Below are positions 26,418 to 35,004 of a DNA stretch of 64,000 bases, one piece after another (the stretch's first letter is position 1; each line of letters begins with the position of its first letter). Under the pieces are notes generated by a model that saw nothing but the letters and a program-made list of their open reading frames with translations, ran no database searches and was not told where the DNA came from. The DNA is from UBA685 sp049890115 (GTDB taxonomy: Bacteria > Pseudomonadota > Alphaproteobacteria > Puniceispirillales > Puniceispirillaceae), in assembly GCA_049890115.1 (NCBI GenBank), contig JBMHCC010000026.1, positions 26,390-90,389 on the forward strand. The letters are read 5' to 3'. Made by a program: the position numbers and the translations under genes.

Positions 26418-27755
26418 TTAGCTACGTCTGATGGCAGCTAGTGAGTTTTGCCTGCCTTCTGAAATCGTCATTGGTATGATTTGGCCAAGCTGGCTGTCAT
26501 CACCTTCAAAATAGACAGATTGCATATAAGGGCTGCGGCCTGTCATCTGGCCTTCACGACCACCAGCACGCTCAACCAAAATATCCATTGCTTGGCCTTC
26601 GCATGATTTATTAAATGCCATCTGCTGGGCATCTAGTAATTGCTGCAATGCGGCTAGCCTGTCTGATTTAACAGCTTCTTCCACTTGCAAATCAGCATTT
26701 GCCGCTGGCGTGCCAGGGCGTTCAGAATATTTAAAGCTATAGGCAGAGGCATATTTCACTTCATCCACAAGACGTAACGTGGCAGCAAAATCAGCATCTG
26801 TTTCCCCAGGGAAACCAACAATGAAATCACCTGACATCGCAAGGTGAGGCACAGCATCACGCAAGCGGTGAATAATTTTCAAATAATCATCAGCTGTATG
26901 GCGCCTATTCATAGCCGATAAGATTCTGTCAGACCCTGCTTGAACAGGCAGATGCAGATAAGGCATCAGGGCTGGAATATCACGATGGGCAAAAATCAGC
27001 TCATCATCCATATCAAGGGGATGAGATGTGGTATAGCGCAGACGTGCCAGACCATCTAATTCAGCTAAATGATGCAATAATCGGCCCAAACCCCAAATTT
27101 TACCATCTGGACCTTCACCATGATAGGCATTCACATTCTGGCCAAGCAGCGTAATTTCTCTTGTGCCAGAAGCGATTAATTTTCGTGCTTCATCAACGAC
27201 CTGTGTAACAGGGCGCGAAAATTCAGCACCTCTGGTATAAGGCACCACACAAAATGCACAGAATTTATCACAGCCTTCTTGGACAGATAAAAAGGCTGTT
27301 GGACCACGGCTGGCAATTTCTTCAGGCAGATAGTCAAATTTCACTTCTTCAGGAAAATCAGTATCAACCAAATGATTGCGCGCGCCAGGGTCAATTTTGG
27401 CGATTAATTCAGGCAAACGATGATAGCTTTGCGGACCCACAACCATATCAACCCAAGGGGCACGGCGGGTGATTTCTTCGCCTTCAGCCTGGGCAACACA
27501 ACCTGCCACAGTGATCATCATATCACGGCCTATTTGATCACGTGCTCTTTCTTTGAGCTGGCGCAAGCGGCCTAATTCAGAAAAGACTTTTTCAGATGCC
27601 TTTTCACGAATATGACAGGTGTTCAAGATAACCATATCAGCCTCTTCAGGGGCGTGATGAGGCACATAACCAAGCGGTGCAAGCACATCAGTCATCCGAT
27701 CAGAATCATAAACATTCATCTGACAGCCATAGGTTTTAATATATAATTTTTTCAT
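26418..27755 (-). CDS. miaB: tRNA-2-methylthio-N6-dimethylallyladenosine synthase MiaB
   Basis: MiaB is a radical-SAM methylthiotransferase that thiomethylates i6A37 in tRNAs reading UNN codons. The N-terminal domain begins IKTYGCQMNVYDSDRM and supplies the first of three cysteines for the auxiliary cluster (others in NTCHIREKA and TVAGCVAQ). The radical-SAM motif is CDKFCAFC, and a C-terminal TRAM domain follows. Length is 445 residues. A fur gene often precedes it in alphaproteobacteria; here only a 60-bp gap separates it from rimI. Confidence 0.96.
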   Translation of the reverse strand: MKKLYIKTYGCQMNVYDSDRMTDVLAPLGYVPHHAPEEADMVILNTCHIREKASEKVFSELGRLRQLKERARDQIGRDMMITVAGCVAQAEGEEITRRAPWVDMVVGPQSYHRLPELIAKIDPGARNHLVDTDFPEEVKFDYLPEEIASRGPTAFLSVQEGCDKFCAFCVVPYTRGAEFSRPVTQVVDEARKLIASGTREITLLGQNVNAYHGEGPDGKIWGLGRLLHHLAELDGLARLRYTTSHPLDMDDELIFAHRDIPALMPYLHLPVQAGSDRILSAMNRRHTADDYLKIIHRLRDAVPHLAMSGDFIVGFPGETDADFAATLRLVDEVKYASAYSFKYSERPGTPAANADLQVEEAVKSDRLAALQQLLDAQQMAFNKSCEGQAMDILVERAGGREGQMTGRSPYMQSVYFEGDDSQLGQIIPMTISEGRQNSLAAIRRS

Positions 27756-27815
27756 GAAGCCGTTACATAGAAATGGTGCGGTAATAAATCTCTGGCTAGT
27801 ATCTTATCATGGAAT

Positions 27816-28295
27816 TTAAGTTTGGTGCAGCTTTAATTCCATAATCAAAGCGTCAATTTTTCGATTATCAGAGCCTTTTTCACCCTGATAATAGCCATTG
27901 CGCCTGCCAATAATGGCAAAATGCTGTTTGCGATAAAGCGCAATAGCGGCCTGATTGGTCTCAGCAACATCAAGGATTATCGAGCCAGCACCAGCTTGTT
28001 TTGCCATATCACAAAGCTTTGATAATAACAGATGACCAAGGCCAAAACGCCGCCTATCAGGCAGAACCGCAATTTCAATAATATCGATCACATCATCAAG
28101 CTGACTATAAAGACAAGCAGCCAGCACCTCATCTGCCTCTTGCAAGGCACAAATCTGATAAGGTGCTTTTGCAAAAAAGGCACAAAAATCATCGAAAGAT
28201 TGCGGACGATACCCGTGATCTGCCAGCAATCTAGCAACTTTGCCATAATGAGCATGATCTGGTGAGAGATTATGAAAATCAGGCTGATAGGCCAT
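27816..28295 (-). CDS. rimI: GNAT N-acetyltransferase, RimI-like
   Basis: This 159-residue GNAT-fold protein has an acetyl-CoA-binding segment VLPDRRRFGLGHLLLSKL and the family end ETNQAAIALYRKQHF. Its position directly after tsaB marks it as RimI-type; RimI acetylates the N-terminus of ribosomal protein S18 in enterobacteria. The start is uncertain: ATG 28295 lies four bases after the tsaB stop and suits coupling, while a GTG at 28325 would overlap tsaB by 26 bp. Neither has a strong ribosome-binding site. The substrate is inferred only from family and position. Confidence 0.82.
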   Translation of the reverse strand: MAYQPDFHNLSPDHAHYGKVARLLADHGYRPQSFDDFCAFFAKAPYQICALQEADEVLAACLYSQLDDVIDIIEIAVLPDRRRFGLGHLLLSKLCDMAKQAGAGSIILDVAETNQAAIALYRKQHFAIIGRRNGYYQGEKGSDNRKIDALIMELKLHQT

Positions 28296-28299
28296 CTGA

Positions 28300-29004
28300 T
28301 TAGGATTTAGGCTGAGATGTGGCACCTAATTTTGGTGGTGCAACATATAGAGGATCAAGACTAAGAGATGGCACGTTATTTTCCCTGTCATGATGAGCTA
28401 ATAGCGCAATATCACTAGCATTCATCATTATTTTTTTCTGATGATTACCCTCATCAATGGCGCTATCTGGCGGCAATAAAATAACACTATCCGATAATGG
28501 GGCCATTTTCGGTAATTCAGCCAGATTATCGATCGCAATCTCAGCAATATCGCCAACTTGTTGAAGATGCTTATCATAAGGCTGATAGAAATAGGCACCG
28601 CGTCTGGTATCAGCACAAGCAATTAATCTGTCTGGCACTAGGTGAGATGATGGCAGATGACGCAGATAAGAAAAGGCTCTGGCGCGTAAACCATGAATGC
28701 CAACAGCGTCAATATCTCGTGATAAGGCAAAACCATGTGCGGCTGCCAAACAGACACGCAACCCTGTAAAAGAACCAGGGCCAACACCAGCAGCGATTAG
28801 CCCAATATCAGCAAAGCCCAATTTCGCCTGAGCCAAACAATCAGCTGCCATCATGGTGAAATAGCTGGCATGACCATGGCGTGCATCATTGCGCAATTCA
28901 GCTAGAATCTGGCCATCTGCCACCACAGAGACAGAGGCATGTTCCCCGCTTGCCTCAAGGCCAAGAATAACAATATTTGCATCATGTGATTGATCTGATG
29001 GCAT
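28300..29004 (-). CDS. tsaB: tRNA threonylcarbamoyladenosine synthesis protein TsaB
   Basis: TsaB is the non-catalytic ASKHA-fold partner of TsaD in forming t6A37 on ANN-decoding tRNAs. In 234 residues it has ILGLEASGEHASVSV at the start and the signature AAGVGPGSFTGLRVCLAAAHG. The tsaB-rimI pairing is widespread. It is divergently transcribed from the polysaccharide deacetylase gene across about 100 bp. A serine- and histidine-rich C-terminal tail is slightly extended. Confidence 0.92.
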   Translation of the reverse strand: MPSDQSHDANIVILGLEASGEHASVSVVADGQILAELRNDARHGHASYFTMMAADCLAQAKLGFADIGLIAAGVGPGSFTGLRVCLAAAHGFALSRDIDAVGIHGLRARAFSYLRHLPSSHLVPDRLIACADTRRGAYFYQPYDKHLQQVGDIAEIAIDNLAELPKMAPLSDSVILLPPDSAIDEGNHQKKIMMNASDIALLAHHDRENNVPSLSLDPLYVAPPKLGATSQPKS

Positions 29005-29105
29005 CAGGGCAGGTCTCTTCTTCGCTAACTAGTCTTGCATCTATGGATAAAATATTATTAGCTCTTTAACAAGGTGAGGGAACGCGGGCTGGCAGGAGCG
29101 CTATT

Positions 29106-30158
29106 GTGAACATGTTTTTTAACAATGTCTTTATGAAACAGATCTGGATTGCTGCCACCATGATACTGGTCATGACAGGCTGGCAATCACCAGCTCTGGC
29201 ACAATCGGCACAAGATGAGGTCATGCATGCCTCTGTTTTGATGTATCACCGCTTTAATGAGCAACGCTACCCCTCAACCAATACCACGATTGAACAGCTG
29301 GAAAGCCATATTGCCTATTTACAAGATGGCGGTTTTAACGTCATGGCGCTAAATGACATTATTTATCGCTTTCAATCTGGCAAAGGTGTACCAGATAAGA
29401 CAGTCGCAATCACCATTGATGATGCTTATTTATCTGTGTTTGAACATGGCTGGCCGCGCTTTCAAGAGGCTGGTTTTCCGATAACTATTTTTGTTGCTAC
29501 AGACCCGATAGATCGTAATTTGCGCGGTTATATGAGTTGGGATCAAATCCGCCTATTACAAGCTGATGGTGTCGGGATTGGATCACAAACCAAATCACAT
29601 CCTCACATGCACCGGATTCCGCTTGAAGACGCTCGTGAAGAGCTCCGCTACTCGAATGATCGCTTTATTGCTGAATTGGGGTTGCGTCCTGAATTATTTG
29701 CCTATCCTTATGGTGAATATAATCTTGATGTCATAGAGGCTGTTAAGCAAGCTGGCTTTATCGCTGCCTTTGGTCAGAATTCAGGCATTATGCATCATCA
29801 GGATCTGATGTTTGAGCTGCCACGTTTTACCTTTAATGAAACCTATGGCGATCTCAATCGTCTGGCATTAGCTGCTAATGGCTTACCGTTAAAAGTAACT
29901 GATTTAACACCGCCTGATATGGTGATAACCGAAAATCCACCTTTTTATGGTTTTACCCTTCATAGTGATATGGAGCCGAAAAAACAGCTTCGGTGCTTTA
30001 ATTCAACCTATGGCAAATTAGAGGTATCATTACTTGGTCAGCGTGCTGAAATCCGTTTGCCAGGACCTCTCAAAGGGCCACGCTTTCGCATTAATTGCAC
30101 CATGCCAGCTGAAAATGGCAGATGGCGCTGGTTTGGCAGGCAGTTTTTAACGCGCTAA
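29106..30158 (+). CDS. Secreted polysaccharide deacetylase family protein
   Basis: The N-terminus is a signal peptide (hydrophobic IWIAATMILVM, then SPALAQSA with likely cleavage after ALA). The mature part is a NodB-homology deacetylase domain. VLMYHRF leads in; AITIDDAY holds the metal-binding Asp pair; SHPHMHRI provides the metal histidines; and FAYPYGEYN is the motif-3 region. About 100 C-terminal residues form an uncharacterised beta-rich extension. The GTG start at 29106 is supported by AGGAG seven bases upstream; an ATG at 29112 is the alternative. The substrate is unknown (envelope or exopolysaccharide N-acetylglucosamine is typical). It ends 15 bp from a convergent glucosaminidase. 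Confidence 0.88.
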   Translation: MNMFFNNVFMKQIWIAATMILVMTGWQSPALAQSAQDEVMHASVLMYHRFNEQRYPSTNTTIEQLESHIAYLQDGGFNVMALNDIIYRFQSGKGVPDKTVAITIDDAYLSVFEHGWPRFQEAGFPITIFVATDPIDRNLRGYMSWDQIRLLQADGVGIGSQTKSHPHMHRIPLEDAREELRYSNDRFIAELGLRPELFAYPYGEYNLDVIEAVKQAGFIAAFGQNSGIMHHQDLMFELPRFTFNETYGDLNRLALAANGLPLKVTDLTPPDMVITENPPFYGFTLHSDMEPKKQLRCFNSTYGKLEVSLLGQRAEIRLPGPLKGPRFRINCTMPAENGRWRWFGRQFLTR

Positions 30159-30173
30159 AGGTTGTGTAATCGG

Positions 30174-31577
30174 CTAGCTAGCAGATGCGAGCTGATAGCC
30201 CTCATAATGATAGAACCCATTTTGCAAAATCATCGATTTCAGCGTAAAGACATATTTTTCGGCTGTCTCTGCATAAGGTGATAGATAATCGGCAAGCTGA
30301 AGGCCTGTTGCTGTGCCAGAAATGCGATAGGCTTTTGCGCGATTTTCCCGGAAATCTTGATAGGCATAATGGGTATTCAAATTATGCATGTAAGCGACAA
30401 CGGAATCATAAAGGCTGGCAAATGATCTGATAACAGCACGGTTATTGGATGCCTCAAGCGGCTTTATGCCAGCATCTTCACGCCAGGCCCATTGACCAAA
30501 AAGCGCATTACCTTCTTTGGCAAATCGTGACAATCCCCAACCAGATTCAACAGCAGCCTGTGCCAAGGCCAGAGAAACCGGTACAGGCTTTATCCGTTTG
30601 CGCAATTCGGCATAAAGAGCCTCATCATCACCTGTGAATTTGCTGAGGCGATACAAATTCTTGAAGCGATCAATTTGTGGCTGATCATTAGTTGAAATCG
30701 CTTTTTCCAGCAAAGCTGCTCTCATTTCAAGCATCTGATTCGATTGAATAATCAAAGGCAGTAACAGAGACACAAATTCCTGTTTGCGTTCTGCCACTGT
30801 TAAATCTGCCAAATCACGAGGCAGGCTTGTGGCAAAGACGGCATCTATTAGACCATCTTCCAACTCAAAGGGGGCTTTGCCTGGCTTTGGCAATCGCCGT
30901 GGTGCCTGCTCTGCTTTGGCTGTCTTTGTCTCAGCCACATCATCTATGATAGCATCATCAGCTTGTTGTTCTGAAACTGTTGATAATGCAGCTAGCCTAT
31001 TGGTTAATGTGGTTTGCAAATCAGCGATATCGCGTAATGCATTTTGTGCCAGCCTTGCTTGTCTTTTGGCTTCATTAAGCGCACGCATAGCCTCTGCTTC
31101 AAGTGCCCGTGCTGAGGCAAGTGCCTGTTCAGCTGCCTTATCTTTGGCAGCTGCTTCAATCAGGGCATTACGGGCTCTTGCTTGTGCGCTTGTCGCATCA
31201 CGAAAGGCCTGTTTTGCTTCATCATCTTTTTGCCGTGCTAGGGCAAAAGCATCTTCTGCTTCTTGTTTGTCAAGGCTGGCCTGACGGCTTGCTTCAGCTG
31301 CATCATCTGCTTTTTCAGTTGCAGCAGCATCAAGTTCTGCCACCAAATCATCACGTGCTTGCAAGGCTGCTATCTGCGCTTGCAGAGAGGCGATTTCAGC
31401 TTGTAATAAACTGGCTTGGTCTGTTTGATTATCAGCTTTATCGGCGATTTTATGAGCACTGCTAAGGCGCGGCGGATGCGCGTCAAACACCAAAGGCAGG
31501 CTATAGGCACCCATAATAGCGAGCACTAGAAACACCACTATTTGGCGTTGTGAAATAAGCTGCTTAGAAGATGACAT
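30174..31577 (-). CDS. Membrane-anchored coiled-coil protein with Bax-type glucosaminidase domain
   Basis: A single N-terminal membrane helix (IVVFLVLAIMGAYSLPLVF) is followed by about 160 residues of alanine-, glutamate- and arginine-rich coiled coil (LQAEIASLQAQIAAL and similar heptads). A C-terminal glucosaminidase (Bax/FlgJ/GH73-like) domain follows, with the catalytic-glutamate motif AQAAVESGWGLSRFAKEGN and FGQWAW. It probably cleaves peptidoglycan glycan strands in the periplasm. I chose ATG 31577; the weak ribosome-binding site leaves the start open, and upstream codons add MLLLRFERRR-type residues. Product is 467 residues. Confidence 0.82.
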   Translation of the reverse strand: MSSSKQLISQRQIVVFLVLAIMGAYSLPLVFDAHPPRLSSAHKIADKADNQTDQASLLQAEIASLQAQIAALQARDDLVAELDAAATEKADDAAEASRQASLDKQEAEDAFALARQKDDEAKQAFRDATSAQARARNALIEAAAKDKAAEQALASARALEAEAMRALNEAKRQARLAQNALRDIADLQTTLTNRLAALSTVSEQQADDAIIDDVAETKTAKAEQAPRRLPKPGKAPFELEDGLIDAVFATSLPRDLADLTVAERKQEFVSLLLPLIIQSNQMLEMRAALLEKAISTNDQPQIDRFKNLYRLSKFTGDDEALYAELRKRIKPVPVSLALAQAAVESGWGLSRFAKEGNALFGQWAWREDAGIKPLEASNNRAVIRSFASLYDSVVAYMHNLNTHYAYQDFRENRAKAYRISGTATGLQLADYLSPYAETAEKYVFTLKSMILQNGFYHYEGYQLASAS

Positions 31578-31650
31578 TCTGCGTCTTTCAAACCTCAGCA
31601 ACAACACACCCTTATCAGGGCATTATGCGCTTTTTCAGATCACAGCTATG

Positions 31651-32202
31651 TTAGGCTGGCCTGACTTCTTTGACTTCTGGAATATAGTGACGAAGCATAT
31701 TTTCAATGCCCATTTTCAAAGTCGCTGTTGAGCTTGGGCAGCCTGAACAGGCGCCCTGCATTGCCAATGTGACAATGCCATCTTGGAAATCATGAAAAAT
31801 AATATCGCCGCCATCCATCGCAACAGCTGGGCGCACTCTGGTATCAAGCAAATGTTTGATCTGCTTTACCAGCTCATCATCATCCTCATCGGCACTATCA
31901 GAAGAGGTGCTATTATCACCTTCTACCACTGGCAAGCCTGAGGCGTAATGTTCCATGATACCTGCTAGAATAGATGGCTTTAAGGTAAACCATTCTTGGC
32001 TCTCTGATTTGGTGACAGTCACAAAATCAGAACCGAAAAAGACAGCTTCAACACCATCAATCTGAAATAGACGACGCGCCAAAGGTGATGATTTGGCAGC
32101 ATCAGAATCTGGAAAATCTGCGGTGCCTTGACCCATCACATCTGTGCCAGGGATAAATTTCAAGGTTGCTGGATTTGGGGTATCTTCAGTCTGGATAAAC
32201 AT
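31651..32202 (-). CDS. NfuA/NifU-like iron-sulfur carrier
   Basis: This 183-residue protein has an N-terminal Nfu_N domain (QTEDTPNPATLKFIPG, then FFGSDFVTVTK) and a C-terminal NifU-like domain with the cluster-binding CxxC in GACSGCPSSTATLKMGIE. Such proteins carry and deliver [4Fe-4S] clusters. Clients in this window could include MiaB, HemW and Nth, although that link is inference. It lies 97 bp after trpS on the same strand. Confidence 0.93.
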   Translation of the reverse strand: MFIQTEDTPNPATLKFIPGTDVMGQGTADFPDSDAAKSSPLARRLFQIDGVEAVFFGSDFVTVTKSESQEWFTLKPSILAGIMEHYASGLPVVEGDNSTSSDSADEDDDELVKQIKHLLDTRVRPAVAMDGGDIIFHDFQDGIVTLAMQGACSGCPSSTATLKMGIENMLRHYIPEVKEVRPA

Positions 32203-32299
32203 GATGATTTCACCTTATGTCGTAAATGCTCACCGCTAATATAAGCTAGTTTATAGTCATTTTAAAGAGCTGGCTGGCGAAAACAGCTATGCTAGCCCT

Positions 32300-33304
32300 T
32301 TAGACTAAGCCAACTATTTGTTTTACTTCATCAATCACTGGCTGAGCTATTTCATTAGCCTGGTCAGCACCATGCTTTAGGATTTTGTCAATTTCGCTAA
32401 CATCATCCAACAAGCGGCGCATCTCGGTGCTAATTGGTGCAATGACAGATGTTGCCAATTCTGCCAAGGCTGGCTTGAAAGCACCAAAACCCTGACCAGC
32501 AAACTCTGCTAAAACCTGGCTTTGGGTCATGCCAGATAGGCCAGCATAGATACCGATAAGGTTACGTGCCTCAGGGCGTTCAGCCAAACCATCTAATTCT
32601 GATGGCAGAACATCAGCATCTGATTTTGCTTTTTTGATTTTCTGGGCAATCAGGTCAGCATCATCAGTTAAATTAATGCGACTCATATCTGATTCAGCTG
32701 ATTTACTCATTTTAGAGCTGCCATCGCGTAATGACATTACTCTTGCTGCTGTTGTTTGAATTTGTGGCTCTGGCAACGGAAAGAAATCCACATCAAACAT
32801 CGAATTAAACGCTGTTGCGATATCTCTTGTTAATTCTAGATGCTGTTTTTGGTCTTCACCAACTGGCACATGAGTGGCTTTATAGGCCAGAATATCAGCT
32901 GCCATCAAAACAGGATAGCCATATAGGCCAACGGTCGCATTTTCACGATTTTTGCCAGCTTTTTCTTTGAATTGTGTCATACGATTTAACCAGCCAAGAC
33001 GTGCCACACAATTAAATAGCCATGCCAACTCTGCATGAGCTGATACCTGAGATTGGTTAAATAACACAGATTGCTTCACATCAATGCCAGAAGCAATAAG
33101 ACAGGCTGTTACCTCTCTTGTTGATTGCCGAAGCGCTTTTGGGTCTTGCGGTACCGTGATGGCATGTAGGTCAACCACACAGAAAATAGACTGGTAATCT
33201 GACTGATAATTTACCCAGTTACGAATAGCACCAAGATAATTACCAAGATGAAGATTACCTGTTGGTTGAACGCCAGAAAAAATGCGGCCTTTTTTGCCTG
33301 TCAT
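32300..33304 (-). CDS. trpS: Tryptophanyl-tRNA synthetase
   Basis: TrpS is the class I aminoacyl-tRNA synthetase for tryptophan. The HIGH-type motif reads PTGNLHLGNYLG near the N-terminus and the KMSKS loop is literal (SSKMSKS). GLYGYPVLMAADILAYKA and VPVGEDQKQHLELTRDIA are also typical. Length is 334 residues. It follows murJ in the conserved mutS-glnD-murJ-trpS run, with 65 bp between murJ and trpS. Confidence 0.96.
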   Translation of the reverse strand: MTGKKGRIFSGVQPTGNLHLGNYLGAIRNWVNYQSDYQSIFCVVDLHAITVPQDPKALRQSTREVTACLIASGIDVKQSVLFNQSQVSAHAELAWLFNCVARLGWLNRMTQFKEKAGKNRENATVGLYGYPVLMAADILAYKATHVPVGEDQKQHLELTRDIATAFNSMFDVDFFPLPEPQIQTTAARVMSLRDGSSKMSKSAESDMSRINLTDDADLIAQKIKKAKSDADVLPSELDGLAERPEARNLIGIYAGLSGMTQSQVLAEFAGQGFGAFKPALAELATSVIAPISTEMRRLLDDVSEIDKILKHGADQANEIAQPVIDEVKQIVGLV

Positions 33305-33369
33305 AATAGCCTGCCTTGCCTGTCAAAAATTGTTCCGGCACTAAGCCTGTTTTTGCACAAAAAATCAAG

Positions 33370-35004
33370 CTAGAAGCGTTTTTTCCTGCCAGCAGGCTGT
33401 AGTCTTTTGAATAAAAAAGCAGGAATCGCCCCACAAAGATAAGCAGCAAGAAAATAGCTGCCAAGACCAGCTATCACCAGTATTGTCATGATGATAGCTG
33501 TCCCCATCATCATCGTTGTCAAGAACGGCATAAGATCAGATGTAACCATCAGATGACCTGCAAAAAGAATAGCTCCCATAACAAGACTTGCAAACCCAAT
33601 TGGCAGAAATGGCGCAAAGGCATCTTGTTTTAGCCGTCCTTCTGATAAAAGCATCACTGTCATAATCGCAACTGCCACCCATGAGGCAGCAGATGTGGCC
33701 AATGCCAAACCAACATGACCCAAAATTGGCATTAAGGTAAGAGAGCCAACCAAATTAACGCCAACTGACAGAAATGAGACTTTCAATACAATAGCGCCAC
33801 GATTAGATGCAAAGAAAGCTGGCTGCAACACCTTGTTAAACACAAAAGCTGGTAGTCCCACCCCATAGGCTGCCAGGGCTGAGGCAGTCATTGCCACATC
33901 ACCGCTGCCAAAAGCACCATAGCCAAAAAGCCCGCCAATAATCGGATCACAAATCACGATCACTGCCACACAGGCTGGTAGTGCAAAAAAGGCTGCAATA
34001 TGAAGCGAATGGGCGATGCGCTCAGCGACATCTGCTTTATTATCTTCTGATTCTAATTTTGATAATTGCGGTAATAAAGCTGTCCCAAGGGCGATACCAA
34101 TAATGCCAAGCGGTAATTGGACAATGCGGTCAGCATAATAAAGCCATGATATCGCACCAACAGACACCAAAGATGCCAAAATCATATCAATCAATAAATT
34201 GAGCTGCAGACCGCCTGCCCCTAATGCTGCTGGAACAAAGGCACGCCAGACACGCTTGCCTGATTGTGACAAGCGAGGCTTCTGCCATTTAATAGAAGCG
34301 TCAATCCTGCCAAGCATCCGCTGCATTAATGCCATCTGGCACACACCTGCACCTAGCACAGCTATCGCAACTGGCATTGCTAGCAAAGCAAGATGTGATA
34401 CCCCATCAGAATAGGTGCCATTGAGCATCTGAAATAGGGGAATGCATAAGGTGCCACCAATGAGGCAAATATTTAAAATGACAGGCGCTGCTGCCCCACC
34501 AAAAAACCGATCATGGGCATTGGTTACCGCTGCCCATAAAGCCACAAGAGAGATCATCGGCAAATAAGGCATCGCAATACGGGCCAATGTCACGGTTGCT
34601 TCAAACCGATCTGGTGTCTGCACAAAACCAGGTGCTAATAAGGCGATAATCGCTGGCATAAAAATTTCAGCTACGACCACAATCGCTGATAGCACCAATA
34701 ATAAGATGATCTGAATTTCAGCTGCTAGAATCAAAGCAGCTGGCCGTCCTGTTTCTTGCCTTACTCTGGCAAAGACTGGCAGAAAGGCATTGGTCATCGC
34801 CCCTTCTGCTGTTAGCCTACGGAACAGATTTGGTAATTTGAAAGCAACCAGAAACGCATCTGCTGCTGGACCAGCGCCTAAGAAATGTGCCAGCGAAATA
34901 TCACGCAAAAAACCAAGCAAGCGTGACAGAGCTGTCAGCTTTCCTATTTCTCTGAAATGACCGTCAAAGGCATTTTCGTTGCGGATTTGGCGAGGCGTTT
35001 TCAT
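33370..35004 (-). CDS. murJ: Lipid II flippase MurJ
   Basis: MurJ is a MOP-superfamily flippase that moves lipid II across the inner membrane for peptidoglycan synthesis. The 544 residues contain about 14 hydrophobic helices. The N-terminus shows the family signature SRLLGFLRDISLAHFLGAGPAADAF and FKLPNLFRRLTAEGAM. The start codon overlaps the glnD stop by 4 bp (ATGA), so expression is coupled to glnD. Confidence 0.95.
   Translation of the reverse strand: MKTPRQIRNENAFDGHFREIGKLTALSRLLGFLRDISLAHFLGAGPAADAFLVAFKLPNLFRRLTAEGAMTNAFLPVFARVRQETGRPAALILAAEIQIILLLVLSAIVVVAEIFMPAIIALLAPGFVQTPDRFEATVTLARIAMPYLPMISLVALWAAVTNAHDRFFGGAAAPVILNICLIGGTLCIPLFQMLNGTYSDGVSHLALLAMPVAIAVLGAGVCQMALMQRMLGRIDASIKWQKPRLSQSGKRVWRAFVPAALGAGGLQLNLLIDMILASLVSVGAISWLYYADRIVQLPLGIIGIALGTALLPQLSKLESEDNKADVAERIAHSLHIAAFFALPACVAVIVICDPIIGGLFGYGAFGSGDVAMTASALAAYGVGLPAFVFNKVLQPAFFASNRGAIVLKVSFLSVGVNLVGSLTLMPILGHVGLALATSAASWVAVAIMTVMLLSEGRLKQDAFAPFLPIGFASLVMGAILFAGHLMVTSDLMPFLTTMMMGTAIIMTILVIAGLGSYFLAAYLCGAIPAFLFKRLQPAGRKKRF

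Noticed and set aside
30784..31284. 166-codon plus-strand open frame, serine- and alanine-rich
   Set aside because: It mirrors the alanine-rich coiled-coil coding region of the glucosaminidase on the minus strand and has the repetitive composition expected of such a shadow.
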